Origin: Sansalvadorimonas sp965243775
GTDB taxonomy: Bacteria; Pseudomonadota; Gammaproteobacteria; Pseudomonadales; Endozoicomonadaceae
Assembly: GCA_965243775.1 (NCBI GenBank)
Contig: CBDEWF010000083.1
Location: 62,001-126,000, forward strand
DNA length: 64,000 nucleotides
Reading direction: 5' to 3'
Position numbers and translations under genes: made by a program. The notes under the pieces were generated by a model. That model ran no database searches and was not told the origin of the DNA. It worked only from the letters and a program-made list of their open reading frames with translations. How positions within the stretch are numbered: position 1 is the stretch's first letter; the number at the start of each line of letters is the position of its first letter. Shown here piece after piece: positions 55,233-64,000 of this stretch.

Positions 55233-56137
55233 TCCGCACGTGCCTTTACATGTATGGGTCCATAAGCTTCGGTCTGAACCAGCTCGACCAGAGATTCCTT
55301 AATCAACTCCATCACCGCCAGGAAGGTAACCACCACTCCCAGCCGCCCTTCTTCCAGAGTAAACAGGGTAATAAATGGCACAAAGGTATCGGACTGCAAT
55401 TTGCCAAGTACCTGAGCCATCCGCTCGCGTGTGGACAGTTGCTCCGCCTGGATATGGTGTTCTTCAAACATCTCTGCCCGCTTGATCACTTCGGAAAGTG
55501 CCACCAGCACTTCCCTGAGATCAATATCAGGATAAACCGTTCCCCGTTCCAGTACGGGCGGCTCGGCCTTCAGGGTGTATATTTCCCGGCCGATACGGGG
55601 CATGGCATCAATATCTTCCGCTGCTCTTTTAAAGCGTTCATACTCCTGCAGACGGCGAATCAGCTCAGCCCGGGGGTCTTCTTCCTCTTCTTCACTTTCG
55701 GTCTGACGCGGCAGAAGCATTCTTGACTTAATCTCAGCCAGTGTGGCGGCCATGACCAGGTATTCAGCCGCCAGCTCAAACTGAGCAGCTTCCATCAGCT
55801 CCACATAGTCCATGTACTGGCGGGTTATCTCGGCAACTTTGATATCCAGGATATCCATATTGTTGCGCTTGATCAGATACAGCAGCAGGTCAAGAGGGCC
55901 TTCAAAGGCTTCCAGAAATACTTCCAGAGCATCTGGCGGAATATACAGATCATCCGGCAGCTTGCTGAGGGGCTCCCCCTGCACCATGGCCAGGGGCAGT
56001 TGCTTTGGAGCATCATCTTTCTCTGCAACACTATCCGAAGATATCGCGCCCACTACTTGGGAAGGTATCTCAATCTGTTCCTGCTCTTCGGATAGCTCGG
56101 GTACTACAGCAACATCATCCTTATTGTCTGTATCCAT
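55229..56137 (-). CDS. scpA: Segregation and condensation protein A
   Basis: The 302-residue kleisin has a disordered acidic start, then FEGPLDLLLYLIKRNNMDI, VMAATLAEIKSRMLLP and a C-terminal winged helix (VTFLAVMELIKESLVELVQ). It bridges the SMC heads. I chose ATG 56137; a TTG at 56152 overlapping the trpS stop is possible. Operon trpS-scpA-scpB-rluB. Confidence 0.94.
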   Translation of the reverse strand: MDTDNKDDVAVVPELSEEQEQIEIPSQVVGAISSDSVAEKDDAPKQLPLAMVQGEPLSKLPDDLYIPPDALEVFLEAFEGPLDLLLYLIKRNNMDILDIKVAEITRQYMDYVELMEAAQFELAAEYLVMAATLAEIKSRMLLPRQTESEEEEEDPRAELIRRLQEYERFKRAAEDIDAMPRIGREIYTLKAEPPVLERGTVYPDIDLREVLVALSEVIKRAEMFEEHHIQAEQLSTRERMAQVLGKLQSDTFVPFITLFTLEEGRLGVVVTFLAVMELIKESLVELVQTEAYGPIHVKARAE

Positions 56138-56148
56138 AATATCCCTGC

Positions 56149-57363
56149 TCAACGCCAGCCCAGCCCCATGGCGTCCCTTACTTCCTTGAGAGTCTCTGCC
56201 GCCTCATCTCCAGCCTTTTCACAGCCTTCTGCAATAATATTGCTGACCTCATCGGGATTGGCGGACAGTTCATTGGCCCGCAGCCGAATCGGTGCTACTT
56301 CTGTTTCAATTGCATCAATAATCGGTGCCTTGCATTCAAGACAACCTATCGCTGCCGTCGTACAACCTTCACAGACCCATTCCCTGGTTTTTTGGTCCGA
56401 ATAGATTTTGTGGAAATTCCACACCGGACATTTCTCAGGAGTACCCGGATCTGTACGGCGAATACGGGCCGGATCTGTCGGCATACGCTTGAGCTTGCCG
56501 GCAATCACATCGGTTTCATCCCGCAGCGAAATCGTATTACTGAGGGACTTGGACATTTTTTGCCCATCAACCCCCGGCATCTTCGCAACAGGTGTTAACA
56601 GTGCTTCAGGCTCCGGCAGAATGACCCGGCCGGTTCCTTCCAGATAACCCTGCAACCGTTCCTGATCACCCAAGGTAATATTTTGCTGTTCTTGGAGCAA
56701 TGCCCTGGCAGTTTCCAGAGCTTCCAGGTTTCCGGTTTCCAGATAGCTTTTTCGCAGTTTCCTGTATAAGTTGCCCTGTTTGCGCCCCATCTTGGCTATG
56801 CCCTGCTCTGCCTTTTGCTCAAAATCCGGCTCACGACCATAGATGTGATTAAAGCGACGCGCCACTTCCCGGGTAATCTCTACATGGGCTTCCTGATCAG
56901 CCCCAACCGGCACCTGACCAGCCCGATACGCGAGAATATCTGCACTTTGTAACAGTGGATAGCCCAGGAAACCATAGGTTGCCAAATCTCTCTCTTTCAG
57001 TTTTTCCTGCTGATCCTTGTAACTTGGCACACGCTCTAGCCAGGACAAAGGAGTCATCATCGAAAGCAAAAGGTGAAGTTCAGCATGTTCAGGCACACGA
57101 GACTGCACAAACAGTGTTGACTGCCCCGGGTTGATACCAGTCGCCAGCCAGTCTATGACCATATCCAGGGCGTACTCGTTAATCAGAGCCGGATCATCAT
57201 AATGGGTGGTCAGGGCATGCCAGTCAGCCACAAAGAAGAAGCATTCGTACTCATGCTGCAAGGTCAGCCAGTTCTTCAAAACACCGTGGTAGTGGCCCAG
57301 ATGCAGTCGCCCGGTAGGGCGCATGCCGGACAGAACCCGCGAATCAGGGTCTGCTGCGTTCAA
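56149..57363 (-). CDS. trpS: Tryptophanyl-tRNA synthetase
   Basis: The 404-residue class I synthetase has RPTGRLHLGHYHG (HIGH motif) and GQKMSKSLSNT (KMSKS), with SADILAYRAGQVPVGADQ. It is longer than the 334-residue E. coli enzyme because of insertions, including a Cys-rich segment VCEGCTTAAIGCLECK near 325-340. TTG 57363 sits seven bases behind GGAG. Confidence 0.93.
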   Translation of the reverse strand: MNAADPDSRVLSGMRPTGRLHLGHYHGVLKNWLTLQHEYECFFFVADWHALTTHYDDPALINEYALDMVIDWLATGINPGQSTLFVQSRVPEHAELHLLLSMMTPLSWLERVPSYKDQQEKLKERDLATYGFLGYPLLQSADILAYRAGQVPVGADQEAHVEITREVARRFNHIYGREPDFEQKAEQGIAKMGRKQGNLYRKLRKSYLETGNLEALETARALLQEQQNITLGDQERLQGYLEGTGRVILPEPEALLTPVAKMPGVDGQKMSKSLSNTISLRDETDVIAGKLKRMPTDPARIRRTDPGTPEKCPVWNFHKIYSDQKTREWVCEGCTTAAIGCLECKAPIIDAIETEVAPIRLRANELSANPDEVSNIIAEGCEKAGDEAAETLKEVRDAMGLGWR

Positions 57364-57485
57364 TGGTGGCTCCAGTAAGAAAAAAACTATTCAGGAAATT
57401 ATACCGATTCCTGCGCCCTTGAATAGCAGGACACATACTTCATATTAATCGCTGTTTACGGAATAATTCCTTATCAGGTTTAACC

Positions 57486-58106
57486 CTACTGAAATAGATT
57501 GGAATCCCCTTTACCTTCCCGCCAGACCTCGGGAACATCATCAATCAGGCTGACAACTGTTGTCGGTTCCATACCACAGAAGCCACCATCAATAATAAGG
57601 TCCAGATGACGCTCCAAGCTTGCCCGAATATCGTAGGGGTCAGTCATGGGAAACTCATCACTGGGCATCTGCAGGGTTGTACTGAGAAGAGGCTCCCCCA
57701 ACTCCTCCAGAAGTGCACTGACAATGCGATTATCAGGCACCCGGATACCTATAGTACGCCGCTTGGGATGCATCACCAGCCGGGGAACCTGAGATGTAGC
57801 ATTCAGGATAAAAGTATAGGCTCCCGGCGTTGCAGCTTTCAGCAACCGGTAGGTGCTATTACCCACCTTGGCATAGGTGGCCAGTTCCGACAGGTCACGA
57901 CACACCAGGGTCAGATTGTGCTTATCATCCAGGTGGCGAATACGCCGGATACGGTTCACGGATCTTTTATCTCCCAGGCGACAACCCAAGGCATAGGCCG
58001 AGTCTGTGGGATAGGCAACAACCCCGCCGGCATCAAGAATAGATACCGCCTGGCGTATCAAACGAATCTGGGGGTTCTCCGGATGTATCTGGAAAAACTG
58101 GCTCAC
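57486..58106 (-). CDS. yciO: YciO-type Sua5/YrdC-family protein
   Basis: The 206-residue protein is of the Sua5/YciO/YrdC fold with GGVVAYPTDSAYALGCRL, KHNLTLVCRDLSELATYA and KRRTIGIRVPDN. YciO is related to the t6A enzyme TsaC but its own activity is less certain. GTG start at 58106. Confidence 0.9.
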   Translation of the reverse strand: MSQFFQIHPENPQIRLIRQAVSILDAGGVVAYPTDSAYALGCRLGDKRSVNRIRRIRHLDDKHNLTLVCRDLSELATYAKVGNSTYRLLKAATPGAYTFILNATSQVPRLVMHPKRRTIGIRVPDNRIVSALLEELGEPLLSTTLQMPSDEFPMTDPYDIRASLERHLDLIIDGGFCGMEPTTVVSLIDDVPEVWREGKGDSNLFQ

Positions 58107-58250
58107 TGGATATTCCGCTTAATCAGTACCGGGCCACTCCCGGAGTGCGCGGGAATTATAAAGCAGTTTCAACCAGACAGGCCATCCCTGACCTGATAAC
58201 AAGCTACAACAGATTACTACCACACATAGTCACTACTAATTAGATGCCAA

Positions 58251-58682
58251 TTACTCCGCCGCCGTGACAGAATCAGCCACAAACAATGTCATGCCATGAT
58301 CTAGCGTGTCAGGTTCTGCCGTGTTGGCGAGAAAAGTACCAGTCACGTTCTTGTTACCCTCTTCCTGAGCATCTCTTGAATAAAGGAGCCAGCTGCCAGA
58401 GTGGCTGCTATCGTGAAACAGGGGAGTAAATTTGTAAACGTGGAATTCAATGAAATTTTCCCCATCAGGGTAGCTGCGTGAAGGATAGGCCTCAGAGGGA
58501 GGCCAGGGCTCCAGAAACCCACCCAAAGTTACTTCAACTTCTCCCCCGGAAGAAACAAGATTGACCAGATCATTAACCTCGGATACCACAACCGGATCCG
58601 CCAGAAGGGTTCCCGATGATACTGAAACACCCAGAGCAATTGCTGAAAACAGTAGAGACAGCTTGTTGTTACAGGATGACAT
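58251..58682 (-). CDS. Small secreted orphan between rnm and yciO
   Basis: I do not recognise this 143-residue protein. A signal peptide (LSLLFSAIALGVSVSSGTLLA) is followed by an acidic, beta-rich mature part with aromatic residues. It breaks the rnm-yciO neighbourhood conserved in relatives, consistent with a later insertion. Confidence 0.6.
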   Translation of the reverse strand: MSSCNNKLSLLFSAIALGVSVSSGTLLADPVVVSEVNDLVNLVSSGGEVEVTLGGFLEPWPPSEAYPSRSYPDGENFIEFHVYKFTPLFHDSSHSGSWLLYSRDAQEEGNKNVTGTFLANTAEPDTLDHGMTLFVADSVTAAE

Positions 58683-58746
58683 TACAGACAGCTCCTTGAT
58701 TTGTTATTCAACGGAGCCATAAATCTGGTAGGCAAATGCTGTTTCG

Positions 58747-59655
58747 TCAAAAAAGAAAGTGTTTTTCTTCAAGCAGATCAAACACGGAAGAACAGTTCTC
58801 AGGCACCTCCCCCAGCCGGCCCAAATCAATATACTCCGACCAGGGACCATGAAAGTCACTTCCCTTGGAGGCATGGAGGCCAGTCTCGTTACAGAGCCTG
58901 CCCAGCTTTTCACGTTCCCCCCAGGGCTGCTGACAACCTACCACCTCCATGGCCAGCCCCCCGGCACCGGCAAAATCCTTAATCATGGCCTGCATTTTCA
59001 TACCAGACATTTTGTAACGCCCGGGATGAGCCAGTACAGGTATCGCACCCCAGGATAGAATAGCTTTTATCGCATCGGTCATATGGGGCCAAAACTGCTT
59101 GGCTTTGCCTACATGTCTGGCTCCCAGATACTTTTTAAAAGCTTCATCAAAACTTTCTACAACTTTTTGTGTAATCAGCCAGCTGGCGAAGTGTGGACTG
59201 CCCACCTGAATATCGTCATCGGCCAGAATAAACTCAGGATCGGCATCTTGCTGGGCAGAACGGGCCCGCCCAAGAGCTCCCTCAAAGCACTGAGCCGCAG
59301 AATAGTCTGCCAGCCTCTTTCCCAGTTTTTCTGCGATAAGCAAGCTGCGTTTTCTCCGCGCCTGTTTTTGCCTCTCAAGAAAATCATTAGCATCAGGGAG
59401 ATCTGTATCTATCCCCAGGGCGACAATATGTATTTCCTGGTTCCCCCAGAGAGTGGATACTTCACAGCCTGGAATCAGACGCAGCTGTTTGGGAATACCA
59501 TGGTGCTTCAGCCAGCAAATACCGGCAATCGTGTCATGATCCGTCAATGCCAGGTACTCAACTCCCCTGTCAACGGCCCTGTCCATTAATTGTCCTGGGG
59601 ATAAAACGCCATCCGAGGCAGTGCTGTGACAATGGAAATCTACGATTGATGACAT
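58747..59655 (-). CDS. rnm: PHP-domain RNase AM (5'-3' exoribonuclease)
   Basis: The 302-residue protein has PHP metal motifs DFHCHSTASDGVLSP, YLALTDHDTIAG, VLAHPGRYKMS and KGSDFHGPW. This matches RNase AM (formerly YciV/TrpH), which matures 5' ends of rRNA and also removes nucleotides from short RNA/3'-5' substrates. Divergent from yciB. Confidence 0.92.
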   Translation of the reverse strand: MSSIVDFHCHSTASDGVLSPGQLMDRAVDRGVEYLALTDHDTIAGICWLKHHGIPKQLRLIPGCEVSTLWGNQEIHIVALGIDTDLPDANDFLERQKQARRKRSLLIAEKLGKRLADYSAAQCFEGALGRARSAQQDADPEFILADDDIQVGSPHFASWLITQKVVESFDEAFKKYLGARHVGKAKQFWPHMTDAIKAILSWGAIPVLAHPGRYKMSGMKMQAMIKDFAGAGGLAMEVVGCQQPWGEREKLGRLCNETGLHASKGSDFHGPWSEYIDLGRLGEVPENCSSVFDLLEEKHFLF

Positions 59656-59756
59656 GTCGACCCTTTATCCTGACAACAACTGGATTTAAACTGTATAACC
59701 TGACTCATTCAGATCACATCAGGGTTCGGCAATTCTGACCGAAACCCGGGGACAAT

Positions 59757-60347
59757 ATGAAGCAATTTATCGATTTTCTGCCACTGATTATCTTTTTCAT
59801 CGTGGCCAAGATGGATCCCAGGGAAGTGTCCGCCTTCGGCCAGACTTTTGAACTGGGAGGGATTATCTCCGCAACGGCTGTTCTGATCGTTTCTTCCATC
59901 ATCGTCTACGGCACCCTGTGGTACAGACAGAAATCACTGGAAAAAAGCCAGATAATTACCGTAATAGCTGTTCTTCTTCTGGGTGGCATGACAGTCATGT
60001 TCCGTGATGAGACTTTTCTGAAATGGAAAGCTCCTATTGTTAACTGGCTATTCGCCACGGCTTTTCTAGCCAGTCACTTTATCGGGAACAAGCCCCTGAT
60101 TACCCGAATGATGGAACATGCCATGACCCTGCCTGCACCTGTCTGGGCACGGCTGAATATGAGCTGGGTGATTTTTTTCAGCCTTCTGGGTGCTGCCAAC
60201 TGGTTTGCCGCTTTTATGATTCCCGGGGACTTCTGGGTTGACTTCAAGGTGTTTGGCAACCTTGGCCTGACCTTTGGATTCGTGATTATTCAGTTCCTGT
60301 TTTTGGGGCGTTACATCAAAGAAGATGAGTCCAAAAACACCCCCTGA
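59757..60347 (+). CDS. yciB: Septation protein A / YciB
   Basis: The 196-residue protein has five hydrophobic segments and the YciB signatures FLPLIIFFIVAKM, GMTVMFRDETFLKWKAPIVN and LGAANWFAAFMIPGDFWVDFKVFG. It is an inner membrane protein linked to envelope synthesis and cell division. Divergent neighbour rnm. Confidence 0.94.
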   Translation: MKQFIDFLPLIIFFIVAKMDPREVSAFGQTFELGGIISATAVLIVSSIIVYGTLWYRQKSLEKSQIITVIAVLLLGGMTVMFRDETFLKWKAPIVNWLFATAFLASHFIGNKPLITRMMEHAMTLPAPVWARLNMSWVIFFSLLGAANWFAAFMIPGDFWVDFKVFGNLGLTFGFVIIQFLFLGRYIKEDESKNTP

Positions 60348-60363
60348 TTAACCGATTTTTGCT

Positions 60364-60400
60364 GAAGGGCACCATCAGGTGTCCTTCTTCGTGTATTTTT
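60364..60400 (+). terminator. Terminator after yciB
   Basis: GAAGGGCACC and GGTGTCCTTC form a 10-bp stem (one G-T) with ATCA loop; a T-rich stretch follows. Confidence 0.55.
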
Positions 60401-60517
60401 GTGTAATCTGTAAGGATATGATATGAATTTTGTAGATATATCCCTTACAAGGAAATACCCAGCCTCTTATAAGGAAAGCAAATGGTATTTCCACAGTAAC
60501 AATAATGGAGCTTTGAA

Positions 60518-61183
60518 TTGAAACGCCTAGCCGCGCTGCTGGCCCTGATCGCACTGCCCCTGATGGCCTCAACCGAACCTGTTTATATTGGTGACACAGT
60601 CTACGTACCCCTGCGCTCCGGGCCGGGAAGCGACTATCGAATTGTTAACCGGGCCCTGAAAACCGGAACCGAACTCATCCTGCTGGATAAAGAGCCTGAA
60701 AATGGTTACTACAAGGTTCGCTCCAAAGGTGGCCAGGATGGTTATATACCAACTCAATATGTTCTGTTCGAGCCTCCAGCGGTCCTCCAGCTGGCAACCG
60801 CCAAAGCCCGAAAGGATAAACTACAAAAAGAAGTTGCCGATCTGCGCAACCAGCTGGGAAGCCTGCAGAGCACTTCCAGCTCAAAGGCAAAAACCCTGCA
60901 GAACCGTGAACAGGAACTGGAAAGCCTGAAAGCGGAACTGGCCCACATCAAGAGCATCTCGGCAAAAAGTCTGGAAATAGACAGACGCAACCGGGAGCTG
61001 GTACTGGCCAATGAGCAGCTGATGAATGAGCTGCAGACCCTGCAGGCGACCAACCAGCAACTGACAGACAATACCAACCAGCGCTGGTACCTGTATGGAG
61101 CGGCCACGCTTCTGGCTGGCCTGCTGTTTGGATTTGTCCTGCCCATGCTCAAGCCCCGCAAAAAAAATACCGGCTGGGCATAA
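60518..61183 (+). CDS. SH3-domain, coiled-coil membrane protein (YgiM-like)
   Basis: The 221-residue protein has a signal peptide (LAALLALIALPLMAS), a bacterial SH3 domain (about 25-85, VYVPLRSGPGSDYRIVNR, YYKVRSKGGQDGYIPTQYV), a long coiled coil (about 95-185) and a C-terminal membrane segment (GAATLLAGLLFGFVLPML). This is the TIGR04211/YgiM plan. TTG 60518 lies behind GGAG. Confidence 0.85.
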   Translation: MKRLAALLALIALPLMASTEPVYIGDTVYVPLRSGPGSDYRIVNRALKTGTELILLDKEPENGYYKVRSKGGQDGYIPTQYVLFEPPAVLQLATAKARKDKLQKEVADLRNQLGSLQSTSSSKAKTLQNREQELESLKAELAHIKSISAKSLEIDRRNRELVLANEQLMNELQTLQATNQQLTDNTNQRWYLYGAATLLAGLLFGFVLPMLKPRKKNTGWA

Positions 61184-61189
61184 CACCAC

Positions 61190-61212
61190 CCCGGGAAGGA
61201 CACCTTCCCGGG
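61190..61212. terminator. Strong hairpin after the SH3 gene
   Basis: A perfect 10-bp stem CCCGGGAAGG/CCTTCCCGGG with a 3-nt loop. No clear T-run. Confidence 0.55.
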
Positions 61213-61372
61213 AAGCATACCTCTTTCGGGTTATAGACACCTCAATATGCCCTTTACCTGACCGCCAGAAAAAGCGATCATATAAACCCCTTCAGATTTG
61301 ACGCCAGTCACTAAAGAAGTCCTGCCCAAAACGGCAAGGCCATAATAAATAGAAAACACACGGGGAAATGCC

Positions 61373-62212
61373 ATGGATACAGCAACTGATGTTGCCCAGT
61401 TTGACAAAAAGGAACCTCTTGAGAAAAAACCTTCCAAATCCATAATCATCCCCAGCACTGGTCTTCCCAAAATGGGACGCAGTGAGTATGAAAAAGAGAA
61501 ACGCCTGCTGCAAATTGAACTGGTCAAAATGCAGAACTGGGTCAAAGAGACTGGTGAAAAAATCCTGATTCTTTTTGAAGGCAGAGATGCAGCTGGCAAG
61601 GGCGGTACTATCAAGCGAATGACCGAGCACCTGAACCCCCGTGGTGCCCGAGTGGTTGCCCTGGAGAAGCCCACTGAGCATGAACAGGGACAATGGTATT
61701 TCCAGCGTTATACCAAGCACCTTCCCAGCCGGGGTGAAATCGTCATGTTTGACCGTTCCTGGTATAACCGGGCCGGTGTTGAACTGGTGATGGGATACTG
61801 CACCCGTAAGCAGTACATGAGTTTTATCCGTGAGGTAGCTGATTACGAACGCATGCTGGTTCACAGTGGCATTCACTTAATCAAGCTCTGGTTCTCCGTT
61901 AGCCGGGATGAGCAGCTCAGACGCTTTGAAAAACGGCGGGTAGACCCTCTGAAACAGTGGAAACTGTCACCGGTGGACAAGGCATCCATGAACAAGTGGG
62001 ATGATTACACTGAAGCCAAGATCCAGATGTTTCATTACACCGATACCCGGGATGCACCCTGGACGGTTATTCGCTCCGATGACAAAAAGCGTGCCCGACT
62101 GAATGCCATGCGCTATGCCCTTAACGAGCTGAAATATACTGGCAGAAACCTGGAAATTATTGGAAAGCCAGAACCAGAAGTCGTGGCCAGAGCTGAGCAG
62201 GATATTGAATAA
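61373..62212 (+). CDS. ppk2: Polyphosphate kinase 2
   Basis: The 279-residue protein has the PPK2 Walker A FEGRDAAGKGGTIKRM, Walker B MFDRSWYNRAGVE and the arginine/lysine lid. PPK2 transfers phosphate between polyphosphate and nucleotides, usually favouring nucleotide synthesis. A terminator-like hairpin follows at 62261. Confidence 0.93.
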   Translation: MDTATDVAQFDKKEPLEKKPSKSIIIPSTGLPKMGRSEYEKEKRLLQIELVKMQNWVKETGEKILILFEGRDAAGKGGTIKRMTEHLNPRGARVVALEKPTEHEQGQWYFQRYTKHLPSRGEIVMFDRSWYNRAGVELVMGYCTRKQYMSFIREVADYERMLVHSGIHLIKLWFSVSRDEQLRRFEKRRVDPLKQWKLSPVDKASMNKWDDYTEAKIQMFHYTDTRDAPWTVIRSDDKKRARLNAMRYALNELKYTGRNLEIIGKPEPEVVARAEQDIE

Positions 62213-62260
62213 ACAGGTGAACAACTCTGATTAAGAGCAGCCTGAAGGATAAATAACCCA

Positions 62261-62290
62261 AAAGCCGTTTGCAGGATAGCGAGCGGCTTT
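62261..62290. terminator. Terminator between convergent ppk2 and SelT/W/H-like gene
   Basis: AAAGCCG/CGGCTTT stem with a loop of 16 nt, then GTTTCT; may serve both strands. Confidence 0.65.
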
Positions 62291-62298
62291 GTTTCTAT

Positions 62299-62592
62299 TC
62301 AATCCCTGTCAAGGTGCCCAAGAGAGCGGTCTGGATCAATACGGTCGCGAACTCTCCTTTTCAGTTCACGAACATCCGGGAAACCACCATCGACCTTACG
62401 CTCCCAGATTTCATCACCATTCACTGTAATGCGAAATACTCCGCCGGAGCCCGGTACCAGCTTCACCTCACCCAGATCAGTGGCAAAGGTATTCAGCAAC
62501 TCCTGAGCCATCCAGCCTGCCCGCAGCAACCAGTTACATCCAGTGCAGTATGTAATTGATATAACAGGCCCACGGCCAGTCTCTTCACCCAT
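62299..62592 (-). CDS. SelT/SelW/SelH-family (Rdx) protein
   Basis: The 97-residue thioredoxin-like protein has YCTGCNWLLRAGWMAQELL with the CxxC motif, and GVFRITVNGDEIWERK(V)DGGFPD. The Rdx family is redox related. Its function in bacteria is not known. Confidence 0.88.
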   Translation of the reverse strand: MGEETGRGPVISITYCTGCNWLLRAGWMAQELLNTFATDLGEVKLVPGSGGVFRITVNGDEIWERKVDGGFPDVRELKRRVRDRIDPDRSLGHLDRD

Positions 62593-62789
62593 GGCAGAAA
62601 CTCCTTAACACTCTATCCTGAACACTGACCTCACTAGTCCTACAGCTGTAGGACTAATCCCATAATAACGATTATGTTTCTTCCTGTAATCAGGAAAATA
62701 CAATTGCACACCCAATCAAAATAAACCAAATGTCAGCTTCACTGTCCATGGGATTAGTACTCAATTCCAGCGTCAGGCTAAAGGCAGCA

Positions 62790-63614
62790 ATGATTTCCAT
62801 TCCGCACAGGTTTACCCTTTTACCTTTAGTTGCTCTAACCCTGAGCCTGGCTGCAGAGCCTGCCATAAGCGCTCCAACTTTCTTCCGCAATGGTGTTACA
62901 GATAACTATTCCACTTCGTTGTATCACCAAAAAACAACAACCCTGTCACTTCAAAAACTGCTGCAGGATATAGAGCAGAGAATCGGCAGTATCACTTACA
63001 TCGGCAATACATCTTCCGTGGATAACAGCCGCATGGTCCGGTTCAGACTAAAAGTGCTGCAAAGTGCCCTGAATAACATCCGCCTGCTTATCGCCTCTCC
63101 GGGAGCTGTCGCTACCAATCAGCCAGCAGTACTGGTCAGTAAAATGGTGGATGACTTTGTCCACACAACCCAGGGAATGAAAGCCCGCCTGGTCACTTCA
63201 CCTCTCCTGACTGCACAAATTGCCGCTGTCTTCGCCTATGCAGAAGAAGCATTATTTGTTTTCCACAAAATCGCAGAAAGAGTGACCGTTGGGCTGTTCT
63301 GGCACGAGTACTCCCCCGGACTACACGATGCTCTGCAAAACCTGCAGGCAATGACCCGAACCCTGCTGTCTCACCCCCAGATGGTAGGGCTGATGCCCCA
63401 TGTTCTTTCTGATCTGGATGATGAGCTGGCCCGACGCATTACAGATTTAACACACTACCCCGCCGAACGTTCCACATTTGAATCCCTGCACCTGAGGTTT
63501 CGACAGGTACTGTACAAATTCCGTCTGAACCAGCTCAGGGGCCACCTGGGGCTGACCAGAGATAGTTTCCCCGAAGCCAGACAGTTAGAATCAGGCTATG
63601 GGCCCAACGGGTAA
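62790..63614 (+). CDS. Exported orphan protein
   Basis: I do not recognise this 274-residue protein. ATG 62790 after AAAGG gives a signal peptide (RFTLLPLVALTLSLAAEPAISA); the frame is open back to 62730. The mature part is almost all helical by eye. An unassigned open frame follows on the same strand. Confidence 0.65.
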   Translation: MISIPHRFTLLPLVALTLSLAAEPAISAPTFFRNGVTDNYSTSLYHQKTTTLSLQKLLQDIEQRIGSITYIGNTSSVDNSRMVRFRLKVLQSALNNIRLLIASPGAVATNQPAVLVSKMVDDFVHTTQGMKARLVTSPLLTAQIAAVFAYAEEALFVFHKIAERVTVGLFWHEYSPGLHDALQNLQAMTRTLLSHPQMVGLMPHVLSDLDDELARRITDLTHYPAERSTFESLHLRFRQVLYKFRLNQLRGHLGLTRDSFPEARQLESGYGPNG

Positions 63615-63693
63615 GACTTTCAAACAATCTCAAGTTTTCCTGAAAAACTCAGACCTATATCAGAAGAGCAACAAAATTATCACTGGCTGTCCA

Positions 63694-64000
63694 ATGCCCG
63701 ACTGGTTAAACAAAACCCAAATATCTAGAAGTGCTCATAACCTGAAAGTAAAGGTGGGAAAAAAAACCCACAGTGCCACCAGTAAACTTAAAGGGCTCCT
63801 GGTTAAATCTGTGAATGCCCGCTCTACCAAAGGGTTAAGGCCGACTTCGGAAGACACCTCCAGGGCAGGTAAAAAAAGCCTTAAAGAGTATCTGGCTACC
63901 TCCCCTGTAGGAAAAGTATTGATTCATTTTGGCTGGCTATCCCCTCCTCCTACGCCCATGACCAGATTCCAGGAACCCACTGAACGTCATATCGACCTGC
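63694..64000 (+). CDS. Partial unknown basic protein, running off the window
   Basis: From ATG 63694 a frame stays open to the window end (about 102 codons): a basic, lysine-rich start (SRSAHNLKVKVGKKTHSATS) then a hydrophobic patch (VGKVLIHFGWLSPPPTPM). The ribosome-binding site is poor, so the start is uncertain. Confidence 0.45.
   Translation, partial: MPDWLNKTQISRSAHNLKVKVGKKTHSATSKLKGLLVKSVNARSTKGLRPTSEDTSRAGKKSLKEYLATSPVGKVLIHFGWLSPPPTPMTRFQEPTERHIDL

Noticed and set aside
1..64000. tRNA, rRNA, prophage or restriction-modification genes
   Set aside because: None recognised anywhere in the window.

Overview
This window looks like a chromosomal segment of a marine gammaproteobacterium, most likely Endozoicomonas or a close relative in the Oceanospirillales/Hahellaceae. 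This is an inference. The housekeeping genes and their order are gammaproteobacterial: rsxABCDGE followed by nth, hisG-hisD-hisC behind a histidine attenuator, plsB, trpS-scpA-scpB-rluB, rnm/yciO/yciB, and tsaB-uppP-rsmJ. Scattered among them are proteins with eukaryote-like domains (F-box plus WD40, three death-fold-like domains), AT-rich orphan genes and small mobile repeats, which is typical of host-associated genomes of that lineage.

Layout. 1-2.1 kb: an exported-looking F-box/WD40 protein with a recent internal duplication. 2.2-3.0 kb (minus): an RlmB/TrmH-type rRNA methyltransferase. 3.4-9.0 kb: the complete Rsx/Rnf electron-transport operon. 9.2-11.0 kb: an orphan gene and hairpin repeats, then nth, which normally sits directly behind rsxE. 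11.1-12.1 kb (minus): a triple death-fold protein. 12.6-15.5 kb: two fold-type-II PLP enzymes (threonine synthase-like and TrpB-like). 15.7-22.2 kb: secreted or membrane accessory proteins (an unknown toroid-like protein, a ThrE exporter, DUF547, a degenerate subtilase, an HSL-type esterase). 22.5-24.7 kb: a small exported-protein gene cut by an IS1182-family element in such a way that the reading frame can be rebuilt exactly. 24.7-28 kb: small genes (NYN, DUF2721, PqiA-like, GNAT, methyltransferase). 28.1-29.3 kb: dapE, whose last codons and stop come from a mobile repeat. 29.5-31.4 kb: two AT-rich orphan genes. 31.6-38.6 kb: CBS protein, rlmA, plsB, an orphan membrane protein and threonine aldolase. 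38.7-42.3 kb: his leader and hisGDC. 42.5-44.4 kb: an AT-rich exported methyltransferase-like orphan. 44.5-50.4 kb (minus): rsmJ, uppP, tsaB, adk, ppc. 50.4-51.5 kb: gene-poor stretch with an IS1-family remnant and a protease-propeptide fragment. 51.5-59.7 kb: YfcZ-like gene, an exported orphan, then rluB, scpB, scpA, trpS, yciO, a small secreted orphan and rnm on the minus strand. 59.8-64 kb: yciB, an SH3/coiled-coil membrane protein, ppk2, a SelT/W/H-like gene, an exported orphan and the start of a gene that runs off the window.

How the parts relate. The core genes cover redox-driven ion transport, amino-acid biosynthesis, phospholipid synthesis, rRNA/tRNA modification and chromosome segregation, and appear intact. 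The accessory genes are mostly exported or host-like and are candidates for host interaction. Mobile repeats have shaped the region: an IS1182 element with CTAG-flanked ends, non-coding elements with similar ends, an IS1 remnant, and a 20-bp repeat family. I see no tRNA, rRNA or CRISPR array. Family assignments are from motif recognition by eye; no database search was run.
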